A stretch of 64,000 bases of DNA, from positions 16,344,591 to 16,408,590 of the forward strand of contig NC_092092.1 of NCBI RefSeq assembly GCF_045679555.1, given 5' to 3'. A model generated the notes under the pieces. That model was given only the letters and a program-made list of their open reading frames with translations, had not been told where the DNA came from and did not search any database. Positions 1 through 8,989 of this stretch are shown piece by piece. Source of the DNA: Salvelinus alpinus. Lineage: Eukaryota > Chordata > Actinopteri > Salmoniformes > Salmonidae. How positions within the stretch are numbered: the stretch's first letter is position 1; every line of letters begins with the position of its first letter. The translations under genes and the position numbers were made by a program.

Positions 1-123
1 TTGATATTCTGTCTCTCAATGTTCAAATAAACCTACCATTAAAATTATAGACTGATCATTTCTTTGTCAGTGGGCAAACGTACAAAATCAGCAGGGGATC
101 AAATACTTTTTTCCCTCACTGTA
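1..123. mobile_element. Tc1-like transposon end (terminal inverted repeat), cut by the window edge
   Basis: The stretch ends in AAATACTTTTTTCCCTCACT followed by GTA, the right-hand terminus of a common salmonid Tc1/mariner family. It is preceded by the usual AT-rich sub-terminal sequence. Only the terminal repeat is in the window, so the body, if any, lies to the left. It abuts a different Tc1 transposase relic, suggesting insertion at a TA inside an older element. Confidence 0.75.
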
Positions 124-310
124 TGGTTCCCACCGTGAAGCATGGAGGAGGAGGAGGAGGTGTGATGCCTGGGGGTTCTTTGCTGGTGACACTGTCAGTC
201 ATTTATTTAGAATTCAAGGCACACTTAACCAGCATGGCTACCACAGCATTCTGCAGCGATACATCTGGTCATCTACCACCAGCGAGCGGCACCACTTCTT
301 TAAATTAAGA
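123..310 (+). pseudogene. Decayed Tc1 transposase fragment
   Basis: The translation begins with a PTVKHGGG-type motif and continues through degenerate versions of the following transposase segment, including a GTLNQHGYHSILQ-like stretch read here as AHLTSMATTAFCS. This part lies between the second and third catalytic regions of Tc1 transposases. The frame ends after 61 codons and no DDE triad can be assembled, so it is a dead fragment. The assignment rests on motif recognition. Confidence 0.6.
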
Positions 311-417
311 TTCAACTACAGTAGAGTTTTAGGAAAAAATAAATAAACTTTGTTTAGTAGTGAGAAGGGAGATGTTTTTTGTATATAGTAACATACCGTG
401 TGAAACATCACCCAAGA

Positions 418-530
418 AAGAGTAGTTAACTATTGACAATATCGATACTTTGACTCCAAGTATCGATTTTGCATTAAAAAAATAATTAATTAATTGCTAG
501 ATATGGTTAGCAAGCACTATTCATCCTTAA
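418..530. repeat. Left part of an interspersed repeat split by a Tc1 insertion
   Basis: The segment carries ACAATATCGATACTTTGACT and a second TATCGAT. A compatible right part with CGCAATACATATCGG and GATAATATCGTAT lies at about 2001-2100, immediately beyond the Tc1 element at 531-2000. The two halves look like one older salmonid repeat interrupted by that insertion. The family name is not known to me. Confidence 0.5.
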
Positions 531-2000
531 GCCAGGCATTCGTAAAGTATTCAGACCCATTGAGTTTTTCCACATTTTGTTACGCCTTATTCTAAAATGG
601 ATTAAATTACTTTTATCCCCCACTCAAACTAAACACAATACCCCATAATGACATAACTTTTTTTGTGCAAATTTGTTGAAAATTAATAACAGTAATTCCT
701 TATTAACATAAGTATTCAGACCCTTTGCTATGAGACTCGAAATGGAGCTCAGGTGCATCCTGTTTCCATTGATCATCCTTGAGATGTTTCTACAACTTGA
801 TTGGATTTGGAAAGGCACACACTTGTCTATATAAGGTCTCACAGTTGACAGTGCATGTCAAACCAAAAACAAAGCCATGAGGTCAAAGGAACCGCCGTAC
901 AAATCCAAGACTGGATTGTGTCGAGGCACAGGTCTGGGGAAGGGTACCAAAACAATGTCTGCAGCATTAAAATGTCCCCAAGAACACAGTGGCCGCCATC
1001 ATTCTTAAATGGAAGAAGTTTGGAACCACCAGGACTCTTCCTAGAGCTGGCCGCAAGGCCAAACTGAGCAATTGTGGGAGAAGGGCTTTGGTCAGGGAGG
1101 TGACCAAGAACCCGATGGTCACTCAGACAGAGCTCTAAAGTTCCTCTGTGGAGATGGGAGAACCTTCCAGAAGGACAACCATCTCTGCAGCTTTCCACCA
1201 ATCAGGACTTGATGGTAGAGTGGCCACACTCTGTAAAAGGCACATGACAGCCCACTTGGAGTTTGCCAAAAGACACCTAAAGGACTCTCAGACCATGAGA
1301 AACAAGATTCTCTGGTCTGATGATACCAAGACGGAACTCTTTGGCCTGAATGTCAAGCATCACGTCTGGAGGAAACCTGGCACCATCTCTACGGTGAAGC
1401 ATGGTGGTGTCAGCATCTTGCTGTGGGGATGTTTTTTCAGCGGCAGGGACTGGGAGACTAGTCAGGATCGAGGAAAAGATGAACAGAGCAAAGTAGAGAG
1501 AGATCCTTGATGAAAACCTGCTCCAGAGCAATCAGGACCTCAGGCTGGGGAGAAGGTTCACCTTCCAACAGAACAACAACCCTAAGCACACAACCAACAC
1601 AATGCAGGAGTGGCTTCAGGACAAGTCTCTGAATGTCTGAGTGGCCCAGCCAGAGCCTGGACTTGAACCTGATCGAACATCTCTGGAGAGACCTGAAAAT
1701 AGCTGTCAAGACTTGAGGCTGTCAATCTTAAACACAAGAAGACTTGAGGCTGTAAATCGCTGTCAACGGTGTTTCAACAAAGTACCGAGTAAAGGGTCTG
1801 AATACTTAAGTAAATGTGATATTTTATTTTTAAATAAATTTGCAAAAAAGTCTAAAAAACTGTTTTTGCTTTGTCATTATGGGGTAGTGCGTGTAGATCG
1901 ATGAGAAGAAAAACAATTTAATCAATTTTAGAATAAAGCTGTAACGTAACAACATTTGGAAAAAGTATTGTGGTGTGAATGCTTTCAGAATGCACCGTAT
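531..2000 (+). mobile_element. Tc1-like transposon, near full length, inactive
   Basis: Imperfect terminal inverted repeats bound the element: GGCATTCGTAAAGTATTCAG on the left and the complement of GTGAATGCTTTCAGAATGCA on the right. Sub-terminal blocks with CACATTTTGTTACG and CCCATAATGACATA are typical of salmonid Tc1. The length of about 1.47 kb is close to an autonomous copy. The transposase inside is broken by frameshifts. A roughly 31-bp local duplication (GACTTGAGGCTGT repeated) lies near 1709-1755. Confidence 0.88.
855..1700 (+). pseudogene. Broken Tc1 transposase
   Basis: Three pieces in different frames (855-1067, 1148-1510, 1641-1720) match successive parts of a Tc1 transposase. They are a helix-turn-helix-type N-terminal part, a central part with ILWSDDTKTELFGLN and HHVWRKPGT motifs followed by TVKHGGVSILLWGCF, and a C-terminal remnant resembling QSPDLNPIEHLWRDLK. 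The central piece retains the WSD(D/E) region, which carries a catalytic aspartate in this family. Frameshifts between the pieces mean no functional protein. Confidence 0.8.
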
Positions 2001-2100
2001 AGTGAGCAGTATGTTTGGAACATCTAATCGCAATACATATCGGCAGCTAAGTATTGTGATAATATCGTATAGAGAGATCCATGGCAATATCCCAGCCCCA

Positions 2101-2770
2101 CTGTTTAGGCTCAATAGTGTATAGGCACATTCATGTACAGTTGGTTATGATGTTAGAACAGAACCTGAGATGTTACAGGGAACACGTATAGTGCACGTAT
2201 TTATTAGACATTTTGCTGGATAAGAATCTCCAGAAATGCACCATCTGGTTTTCAAGAGTCAAAAATGAAGAAATCCTAAACAAACTTAGTAACAAGACTA
2301 ATATGGCAACTTCGTCTAAAAAAAATTATAATCGTAGTAAAAAGAAAATACATAAATGGCATAAAAACATAACTACTGAAAAACTACTGATACAAGTAGC
2401 TATAATATATACATATTTACAAATATCTTCACATGGGGGTGTTTATTAGTTAAAAACACAAACAGTTCATTCTTAACATTTTCAAAAGAGCATAAATTCA
2501 TGGAGAGATTTTAATGCCCTAATTTCTGTTGTTATTCCAGTCAGTTGGGCCTTCGTATATGAAAGATCTCCAATGTACCCCTCTATTGAATGACACGGTC
2601 AATTAGGATGATTAGCTGAATAGGTTAATTATGGAGTTTACATTTTTCTTATCTATCCATATAGATGGAGGCTTTTGCATTTCTAGTTTGTGGAATGTGT
2701 TACAGTAGACTGAAGAGTGGAGAATGACAGCAAAGTGTTTCTTATAGGGCACTGAGTCAGAGGTACCATC
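2101..2770. other. AT-rich intergenic stretch, no gene seen
   Basis: The stretch is AT-rich with poly-A and poly-T runs and only a 78-codon lysine/asparagine-rich open frame on the plus strand, which looks like chance. On the minus strand it is downstream of tomm20, where a long 3' UTR could reach. A possible AATAAA (minus strand) lies at 2441-2446. Nothing else could be assigned. Confidence 0.4.
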
Positions 2771-3284
2771 AGCCCTGGTTGATGAGGAAGAGATCCGATG
2801 GCAGCCATCTTGACTAGGCCACACAAACACAGTCCTGGTTGATGAGGAAGAGATCCGATGGCAGCCATCTTGACTAGGCCACACAAACAGTCCTGGTTGA
2901 TGAGGAAGAGATCCGATGGCAGCCATCTTGACTAGGCCACACAAACACACACACAGTCCTGGTTGATGAGGAAGAGATCCGATGGCAGCCATCTTGACTA
3001 GGCCACACAAACATACACACAGTCCTGGTTGATGAGGAAGAGATCCGATGGCAGCCATCTTGACTAGGCCACACAAACATACACACAGTCCTGGTTGATG
3101 AGGAAGAGATCCGATGGCAGCCATCTTGACTAGGCCACACACACACACAGTCCTGGTTGATGAGGAAGAGATCCGATGGCAGCCATCTTGACTAGGCCAC
3201 ACACACACACACAGTCCTGGTTGATGAGGAAGAGATCCGATGGCAGCCATCTTGACTAGGCCACACAAACACACACACACACAG
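2771..3284. repeat. Minisatellite, 58-66 bp unit with embedded CA microsatellite, 8 copies
   Basis: Eight copies begin near 2771, 2831, 2889, 2955, 3021, 3087, 3149 and 3213. The core carries CCTGGTTGATGAGGAAGAGA and CGATGGCAGCCATCTTGACT and is almost invariant. Each unit ends in a CA tract of varying length, which causes the 58-66 bp spacing. The array lies about 300-815 bp beyond the tomm20 stop codon on the transcript strand, so it may be within the 3' UTR. Open frames across it on the minus strand result from unit length. Confidence 0.95.
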
Positions 3285-3512
3285 AGAAAGTATTCAGACC
3301 CCTTCCCTTTTTCCACATTTTGTTATGTTACAGCCTTATTCAAAATTTTTTTTTTTTATCCTAATAAGTTTATTTCGAATAAATTAGCAAATATTTCTAA
3401 AAAAACAGTTTTTTCTTTGTCATTACAGGGTAGTGTGTGTAGATTGATGAGGGGGATTTTAAAAAATATGAAAAAGAATCAAAGGGTTTGAATACTTTCT
3501 GAATGCACTGTA
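3285..3512. mobile_element. Tc1-derived MITE, left tip replaced by the CA tract
   Basis: The left end reads GAAAGTATTCAGACCCCTT. The right end reads TTGAATACTTTCTGAATGCA then CTGTA, its inverted complement. The interior of under 200 bp contains only sub-terminal sequence (CACATTTTGTTATGTTACAG, TCATTACAGGGTAGTG). The first dozen bases expected at the left tip are missing and the CA-rich minisatellite begins there. The element lies in the presumed tomm20 3' UTR. Confidence 0.85.
3369..3374 (-). terminator. Candidate polyadenylation signal AATAAA for tomm20
   Basis: TTTATT on the plus strand gives AATAAA on the tomm20 strand, about 210 nt past the stop codon. It lies inside the MITE, so the transposon may supply the signal. 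TOM20 transcripts in other vertebrates can have longer 3' UTRs, so a more distal site, for example 2441-2446, is also possible. Confidence 0.3.
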
Positions 3513-3584
3513 CATACAGCCAGACAGTACAGTCATACACAGCCACACACGCAGTTACACACTCTCACACTCTCACCAACTCAT

Positions 3585-3629
3585 TCACTCAACGTCATCT
3601 TCTGCCAAACGCTGAGCACTCACGATTCT
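3585..3629 (-). other. tomm20: tomm20 exon 5 (coding part) with stop codon
   Basis: The acceptor CTGTTTTTCAG is followed by codons for [14 protein letters not shown] and TGA (3587-3585). This matches the conserved C-terminus of vertebrate TOM20, with an arginine where mammals have serine. The exon has phase 0, continuing directly from the TISQ codons of exon 4. Confidence 0.94.
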
Positions 3630-6600
3630 CTGAAAAACAGGGAGAGAAAAATCAATTAAATCCTCAACTGAACCCTAACCAGCTAATGACAATAACAACA
3701 TATTTCAAGGAACGACTGACACAGGGCCCAGGCTGAAATAACCAAGAGCCCTTGACACAGGGCCCAGGCTGAAATAACCAAGAGCCCCGACACATTAGCT
3801 TTTGGAAACAGTGTCAGGGAAACTAAACCAAAGCATGGATTGCATTCAAACCTTGTCCATAGACTGTTACAGGGTATGGAAACTGATATATAATTTGGGT
3901 GAACAATCCCTTTAAACATCAAACAAGGGATACGAATGAGGACCACTGAACTAGACTAGAGACAGTATTGCCACGGTTATTCCTGAAGGTCAGTCAACTC
4001 TAATACACAAAGGATGTCAAGGGCAAATTAAGGTTGAATGATTCAACTCAGACAAGTAATCTTTCAAAAATGGCTGTCTTTCCAGATGTGTAATCTCATC
4101 CTCATGATCCTCATGGCTGAGGTGAAAGACATTACATCTTTCGGCCATTTTGTTGACACTCTAACCCCACTTGGCCACAGTTGTCCTTGCTAGCATACCA
4201 TGTAAAAAGCATGCCCAATACATTGCTTCATTCTACGAGTATGTTAGTGTGGAATAGAGAGCATCTTCCGTGGCAGAGAGCTTCCTCACTCACCTGGCTG
4301 ATGGTGGGCAGTTTGGTGAGCAGCATCTGGAACACTGGAGGAGGCAGAGTCTGCTGTAGCACCTGGAGCAGCTGCTGGGGCTGACCACACACTGCTATGG
4401 CACTGATCAAGTGGTCCACTCCCTTCTCATAGTCTCCTGTAGGGGTGGGAAAAGCATACACACAAAATTATCTCCAGGGGGGACATGCCCCCAGACCCCC
4501 CGAGCAATTGGGGGGGGGGACCTTGAGACCTCACCTTAAAGCGGGGCCTTCCACGCAGATAACATATGAACACGTCATAAAGGAAACTGCGCTACTTGAC
4601 TAGGGGATGTAAGTTTGCCTGCATTGAAGTCTCCGGCCACTAGGAGTGGCTAGTGGTCTGGATGACCACTTAAAAGAGTTAGATGCACTATTGTAAAGTG
4701 GTTGTTCCACTGGATATCATAAGGTGAATGCACCAATTTGTAAGTCGCTCTGGATAAGAGCGTCTGCTAAATGACTTAAATGTAAATGACGATTTTCTTG
4801 TTTGCCAATGGCCTTATACAGCTCGTTGAGTGCGGTCTTAGTGCCAGCATCGGTTTGTTGTAGTAAATAGACGGCTACAAATAATATAGATGAAAACTCT
4901 CTTGGTAGATAGTGTGGTCTACAGTTTATCATGAGGTACTCTACTTCAGGAGAGCAATACCTTAAGCCATCTTTAATATTAGACATCACTCACCAGCTGT
5001 TATTGACAAATAGACACAGACTCCCGCCCCTCGTCTTACCAGACGTAGCTGCTCTGTCCTGCCGACGCACGGAGAAGCCAGCCAGCTCTATATTATCCGT
5101 GTCGTCGTTTAGCCACGTCTCGGTGAAACATAAGATAATACAGTTTTTAAATGTCTCGTTGGTAGGATAGTGTTAAATCGTAGATCGTTCAGTTTTTGTT
5201 TTCCAATGATTGCACGTTGGCCAATAATACAGAGGGTAGTGGTGGTTTACCTACTCATTGGTTTATTCTTACAAGGCACCCCACCCTCCTAACCCTTTTC
5301 TTCACGCGGATGACGGGGATTTGGGCCTCGTCTCTAAAAAGCAGTAAATCATTCGAGTCGGACTCATTACAGATAATATGTTCATCCAGTTCGAGGTGAG
5401 TAATCGCTGTTCTGATGTCCAGAAGCTCTTTTCGGACATACGAGACGGTAGCAGCAACATTATGTACAAAATGAGTTACAAAGAGTGTGAAAAAACAAAA
5501 TAGCACAGTAGGTTAGGAGCCTGTAAAAAGGGCAGCCATCCCTTCCGGCGCCAAACCTTTCTCCCCCTTCAAGACAAAAAACAGACAATCATGTCCTAGA
5601 GCTGAAATAACCAAGAGCCACTGACACAAGGCTCCTAGCTTTGGATCTCTAGTTTGATCTAGCATACTTCCTTGTTCCAGAAGCTAACATTAGTAACCAG
5701 GAGGGTTACGAGAATGCACAGTTCAACACTGGACCAGACTAGAGTAGAAGCTATTCCAGAAAGGGTCAGACTGAGTTCAAGTGATCATCCTGTTTTTCAG
5801 GACCAGATATTTAGTTATAGTCTCTTAGTAGTGTTTAGGACTGGGTGTGTATGAAAGACCAGGTGATGGCCATGGAGACAGGGGGAGACAGCTCACCTTG
5901 TGCTAGCAGCTCCTCTCCCAGTTGGATCTCCTCTAGGAAGAACTTCTGTACAGCCTCCGCATCCTTCAGGTCAGGCAGCTAAATGACAGACAGGTTAGCA
6001 GACAGTCAGCACAGAGCAGACAGACAGCACAGAGCAGACAGTCAGCACAGAGCAGACAGTCAGCACAGAGCAGACAGACAGCACAGAGCAGACAGTCAGC
6101 ACAGAGCAGACAGACAGCACAGAGCAGACAGACAGCACAGAGCAGACAGTCAGCACAGAGCAGACAGTCAGCACAGAGCAGACAGTCAGCACAGAGCAGA
6201 CAGTCAGCACAGAGCAGACAGTCAGCACAGAGCAGACAGACAGCACAGAGCAGACAGTCAGCACAGAGCAGACAGACAGCACAGAGCAGACAGTCAGCAC
6301 AGAGCAGACAGACAGCACAGAGCAGACAGACAGCACAGAGCAGACAGTCAGCACAGAGCAGACAGTCAGCACAGAGCAGACAGTCAGCACAGAGCAGACA
6401 GTCAGCACAGAGCAGACAGTCAGCACAGAGCAGACAGTCAGCACAGAGCAGACAGTCAGCACAGAGCAGACAGTCAGCACAGAGCAGACAGAGAACTCCA
6501 AATCATCTTTAATCACCAGCCCCCCGACGCCCTGGTCTGTCCACTGAGCTCTCTAGAGTGTTTCTTACCCTTGCTAATCCAGTCTTCTCTTGGGAAGACT

Positions 6601-8745
6601 TCTGTTTTCTTCTGCCTGTTGAAACAATTTGATATTTAATTACTGGTCTGGTAAAGAAAGGGTGACTTACAGAGAATGTGTGAGTTACATGAAAGTGGGA
6701 GAGGGTGGGCTTGTGGAAGCCATAGAAGTTTATAAAGTGAACACGTTAGCTAAGATGTGGCAGAGGTGGTTGACTTAGCTACAGTAAATAGCAAAGCATA
6801 ACCAAGAAGCCACCCGTGGCTACCTATTTACTTAGCTAGCTAGCTAAGCCTAACCAAGAAGTCACCCTTGGCTACCTATTTACTTAGCTAGCTAGCTAGC
6901 TAAGCCTAACCAAGAAGACACCCGTGGCTACCTATTTACTTAGCTAGCTAGCTAAGCCTAACCAAGAAGTCACCCTTGGCTACCTATTTACTTAGCTAGC
7001 TAGCTAAGCCTAACCAAGAAGCCACCATTGGCTACCTATTTACTTAGCTAGCTAGCTAAGCATAACCAAGAAGCCACCATTGGCTACACATTCACTTAGC
7101 TAACACCCTTAGCGTACTTACTATAACTGCTATGTTGTCAAAACAAGATTTGACAAAGCATCCTGCAGCTTGGATTGACCCAATCGATTCATCAGCCATG
7201 TTATCCAATGCTAGTTAACTACACTGCATGACCAATAGTATGTGGACACCTGCTCGTCGAACATCTTGTTCCAAAATCATGGTCATTAATATGGAGTTTG
7301 TCCCCCCCTTTGATGCTATAACAGCATTTCCTCTTCTGGGAAGGCTTTCCACTAGATGTTGGAACATTGCTGCGGGGACTTGCTTCCATTTAGTCACAAG
7401 AGCATTAGTGAGGTCGGGCACTGATGTTGGGCGATTACGCCTGGCTCGCAGTCGGCGTTCCAATTCATCACAAATGTGTTAGATGGGATTGATGTCAGGG
7501 CTCTGTGCAGGCCAGTCAAGTTCTTCCACACCGATCTCGACAAACCATTTGTGTATGGATCTTTCTTTGTACAAGGGGGCATAGTCATGCTGAAACAGGA
7601 AAGGGCCTTCCCCAAATGGTTGCCACAAAATTGGATGCACATAATCGTCTAGAATGTCATTGTATGCTGTAGCGTTAAGATTTCCCTTCACTGGAACTAA
7701 GGGGCCTAGACCGAACCATGACAAAACTGCCCCACCATTATTCCTCCTCCACCAAACTTTACAGTTGGCACTATGCATTGGGGCAGGTAGCGTTCTCCTG
7801 GCATCCTCCAAACCCAGATTCATCTGTCAGACTGCCAGATGGTAAAGCGTGAATCATCACACCAGAGAAAGCTTTTCCACTGCTCCAGAGTTCAATGACA
7901 GCGAGCTTTACACCATGAAACCCATTTCATGAAGCTCCCGACAAACAGTTTATGCTGACGTTGATTCCAAAGGCAGTTTTCGAACTCAGTAGTGAGTGTT
8001 GCAACGGAGGACTGATTATTTTTACACGCTACAGCACTCAGCAGTCCCGTTCTGTGAGCTTGTGTGGCCTACCATTTCGTGGCTGATCCATTTTTGCTCC
8101 TGGACGTTTCTTCTTCACAATAACTGCACTTACAGTTGACCAGGGCTTTTCTAGCAGGGCAGAACTATGACAAACTTACCTGTTGTAAAGGTGGTATCCT
8201 ATGACGGTGCCACGTTGAAAGTCACTGAGTTCTTCAGTAAAACTATTCTACTACAAATGTTTGTCTATGGAGATTACATGGCTTTGTGTTCGATTTTATA
8301 CAGCTTTCAGCAACGGGTGTGGCTGAAATAGCTGAATCCACTAAATTGAAGGGGTGTACACATACTTTCGGCAATGTAGTGTATCTAACGTTAGCTGGAT
8401 ATCTTATCTAGCTCAAGGGCTAAGCAAATACAGTGGCACTTCACAAAGTATTTAGCTATTTCCTAACTAACTAACAATAACATACCAAACACATTATTTA
8501 ACGTATGCTTGTAATGCAGTTATATCACGCTAGATTGTTACCCAACATTTTTAAGCAAGGCACAAAAAAAACACTAGCTAACGTTAGCTACCAAGCATGC
8601 TAGCAAGTTAACATGACTTACGTTCTTGCAACCTTTTCTTGAAGTTCGGATCACTCCGTCGTTTTCTGTCGAAATAAATGCAGTATCCAATGAACATGGC
8701 TCCGGCCACCCCAGCTGCCATGGAGCTGGTTTTACCACCCATCAT
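3585..8745 (-). CDS. tomm20: TOM20, mitochondrial import receptor subunit (five exons)
   Basis: TOM20 is an outer-membrane receptor of the TOM complex that binds amphipathic presequences of mitochondrial precursors and passes them to the TOM40 channel. Coding exons, in transcript order, are 8745-8622, 6615-6569, 5978-5897, 4436-4294 and 3629-3585. They join in phase to 146 codons plus TGA, compared with 145 residues in mammals. Residues about 10-26 form the N-terminal membrane anchor ([10 protein letters not shown]) followed by the basic stop-transfer [10 protein letters not shown]. The linker holds [34 protein letters not shown] opens the TPR-like receptor domain, continuing through [30 protein letters not shown] and [13 protein letters not shown]. 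The acidic tail ends AEDDVE. All introns are GT-AG. Two in-frame ATGs open the gene (8745 and 8742) and the first is used here. No frame breaks are seen, so the gene looks functional. Which salmonid duplicate it is cannot be decided. Confidence 0.96.
3717..3788. repeat. 36-bp direct duplication in tomm20 intron 4
   Basis: Two tandem copies carry GGCTGAAATAACCAAGAGCC, starting at 3717 and 3753. A third diverged copy (AGCTGAAATAACCAAGAGCC, then ACTGACACAAGG) occurs alone at about 5602-5635 in intron 3, so the copies flank exon 4. Confidence 0.8.
4294..4436 (-). other. tomm20: tomm20 exon 4
   Basis: The exon has 143 nt between acceptor CCCCTACAG and donor GTGAGT. It encodes [18 protein letters not shown] and the following [14 protein letters not shown] to LPTISQ. 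The first glycine codon is split with exon 3 (phase 1). This is the most conserved part of the receptor domain, carrying the QPQQLLQVL segment. Confidence 0.96.
4600..5520 (-). mobile_element. LINE fragment with endonuclease domain, in tomm20 intron 3
   Basis: Minus-strand translation gives pieces of a non-LTR retrotransposon ORF2. These include an upstream part with [20 protein letters not shown] and PVIRVKKR, then [20 protein letters not shown] and [16 protein letters not shown], and finally [14 protein letters not shown] near 4650-4603, the GDFN block of the apurinic-type endonuclease. Stops and frameshifts show it is dead. It belongs to the same family as the reverse-transcriptase fragment at 32432-34685, as judged by joint recall of the family protein. 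It is inserted in the same orientation as tomm20. Confidence 0.8.
4650..4789. mobile_element. Short non-autonomous element inserted in the LINE
   Basis: The segment separates the KQEN and LLVAGDFN blocks of the LINE. It ends with GTAAGTCGCTCTGGATAAGA and GCGTCTGCTAAATGACTTAA, a motif shared by an abundant teleost short interspersed repeat. ATGAC occurs on both sides (GGATGACCAC and AAATGACGAT) as a possible target duplication. I cannot say whether it is a SINE or a MITE. Confidence 0.65.
5897..5978 (-). other. tomm20: tomm20 exon 3
   Basis: The exon has 82 nt between acceptor CATTTAG and donor GTGAGC. It encodes [20 protein letters not shown] and GEELLAQ, plus the first base of the next glycine codon. 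It starts in phase 0. The 18-bp minisatellite of intron 2 ends only about 25 nt upstream of the acceptor on the transcript. Confidence 0.96.
5993..6495. repeat. 18-bp minisatellite, 27 copies, in tomm20 intron 2
   Basis: Units are GCAGACAGTCAGCACAGA or the variant with GACAGACAG. In order, 19 units carry AGTCAG and 8 carry AGACAG. A block of ten units (S R S R R S S S S S, with S the AGTCAG type and R the AGACAG type) occurs twice, 11 units (198 bp) apart, so part of the array was duplicated as a block. Both strands are open through the array because 18 is divisible by three. It is intronic and not coding. Confidence 0.97.
6569..6615 (-). other. tomm20: tomm20 exon 2
   Basis: This is a 47-nt exon between acceptor TTTCAACAG and donor GTAAGA. 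It completes the arginine codon split with exon 1 and encodes [15 protein letters not shown], the basic linker between membrane anchor and receptor domain. The linker is the least conserved part of TOM20, which fits the differences from mammals. Confidence 0.93.
6790..7112. repeat. 52-bp minisatellite, 6 copies, in tomm20 intron 1
   Basis: Copies are marked by ACCAAGAAG at 6801, 6853, 6909, 6961, 7013 and 7065. Each contains GGCTACCTATTTACTTAGCT followed by a short TAGC tandem, one copy having an extra TAGC (56 bp). The TAGC runs are self-complementary (GCTAGC). Confidence 0.95.
7220..8383 (-). mobile_element. Tc1-like transposon relic in tomm20 intron 1
   Basis: Termini TACACTGCATGACCAATAGT on the left and the complement of ACTTTCGGCAATGTAGTGTA on the right form imperfect inverted repeats at TA sites. 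Minus-strand pieces at 7823-7479 and 7463-7215 translate to a Tc1 transposase C-terminal half. It shows [19 protein letters not shown], the second catalytic aspartate in FLFQHD, and [14 protein letters not shown], then after a stop [20 protein letters not shown] and [11 protein letters not shown]. The N-terminal part is largely missing and frames are broken. Same orientation as tomm20. Confidence 0.88.
8622..8745 (-). other. tomm20: tomm20 exon 1 (coding part)
   Basis: The coding part runs from the first ATG (8745) to donor GTAAGT. It encodes [15 protein letters not shown], the membrane anchor [10 protein letters not shown] and [16 protein letters not shown], plus one base of the next codon. 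A second ATG directly follows, and either could be used. The upstream bases CCGGAG give moderate initiation context. Confidence 0.95.
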
Positions 8746-8840
8746 CTCCGGAGAGCAGAGAAGAGACGCACCGCTGAATAGCCTGCTAGCTAGCTAGCTA
8801 CAGAATCTCCTGACTAGTATCCTGCTATCAGCACGACCGA

Positions 8841-8854
8841 TGACGTCACTTCCG
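8841..8854 (-). promoter_or_regulatory. tomm20: CRE fused to ETS/NRF-2 site upstream of tomm20
   Basis: The palindromic CRE TGACGTCA (8841-8848) directly overlaps ACTTCCG, which reads CGGAAGT on the gene strand, the core of ETS/GABP (NRF-2) sites. The pair lies about 96-110 bp upstream of the start codon, where a TATA-less housekeeping promoter is expected. Control of TOM20 by NRF-type factors is established for mammals. Activity here is inferred. Confidence 0.6.
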
Positions 8855-8989
8855 TATGGTAATGAGGAAACCTTATAAATAAAAGCCCGTATTTCAAAAC
8901 TTATTTTTCGATGAAGTTTAACGGCGGTTGGCATCCAATAAATGTTCCATTACCGCCCCCTACTAGCCATCACTAGGCGTCTTCCACCC

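Noticed and set aside
531..2000. Active Tc1 transposase
   Set aside because: The coding region is split into three frames, so the element cannot make a functional enzyme. The same holds for the relics at 7220-8383, 9990-11831 and 25191-27054.
2213..2449. 78-codon lysine/asparagine-rich frame
   Set aside because: AT-rich sequence with low-complexity composition and no recognisable motif or splice context.
4080..4140. Alternative last exon of tomm20 after a CCTCAG acceptor
   Set aside because: The translation does not resemble the TOM20 C-terminus, whereas 3585-3629 matches it closely with a better acceptor and correct phase.
5983..6639. 218-codon plus-strand and 173-codon minus-strand frames
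   Set aside because: They lie in the 18-bp intronic array of tomm20, and the frames follow from unit length.
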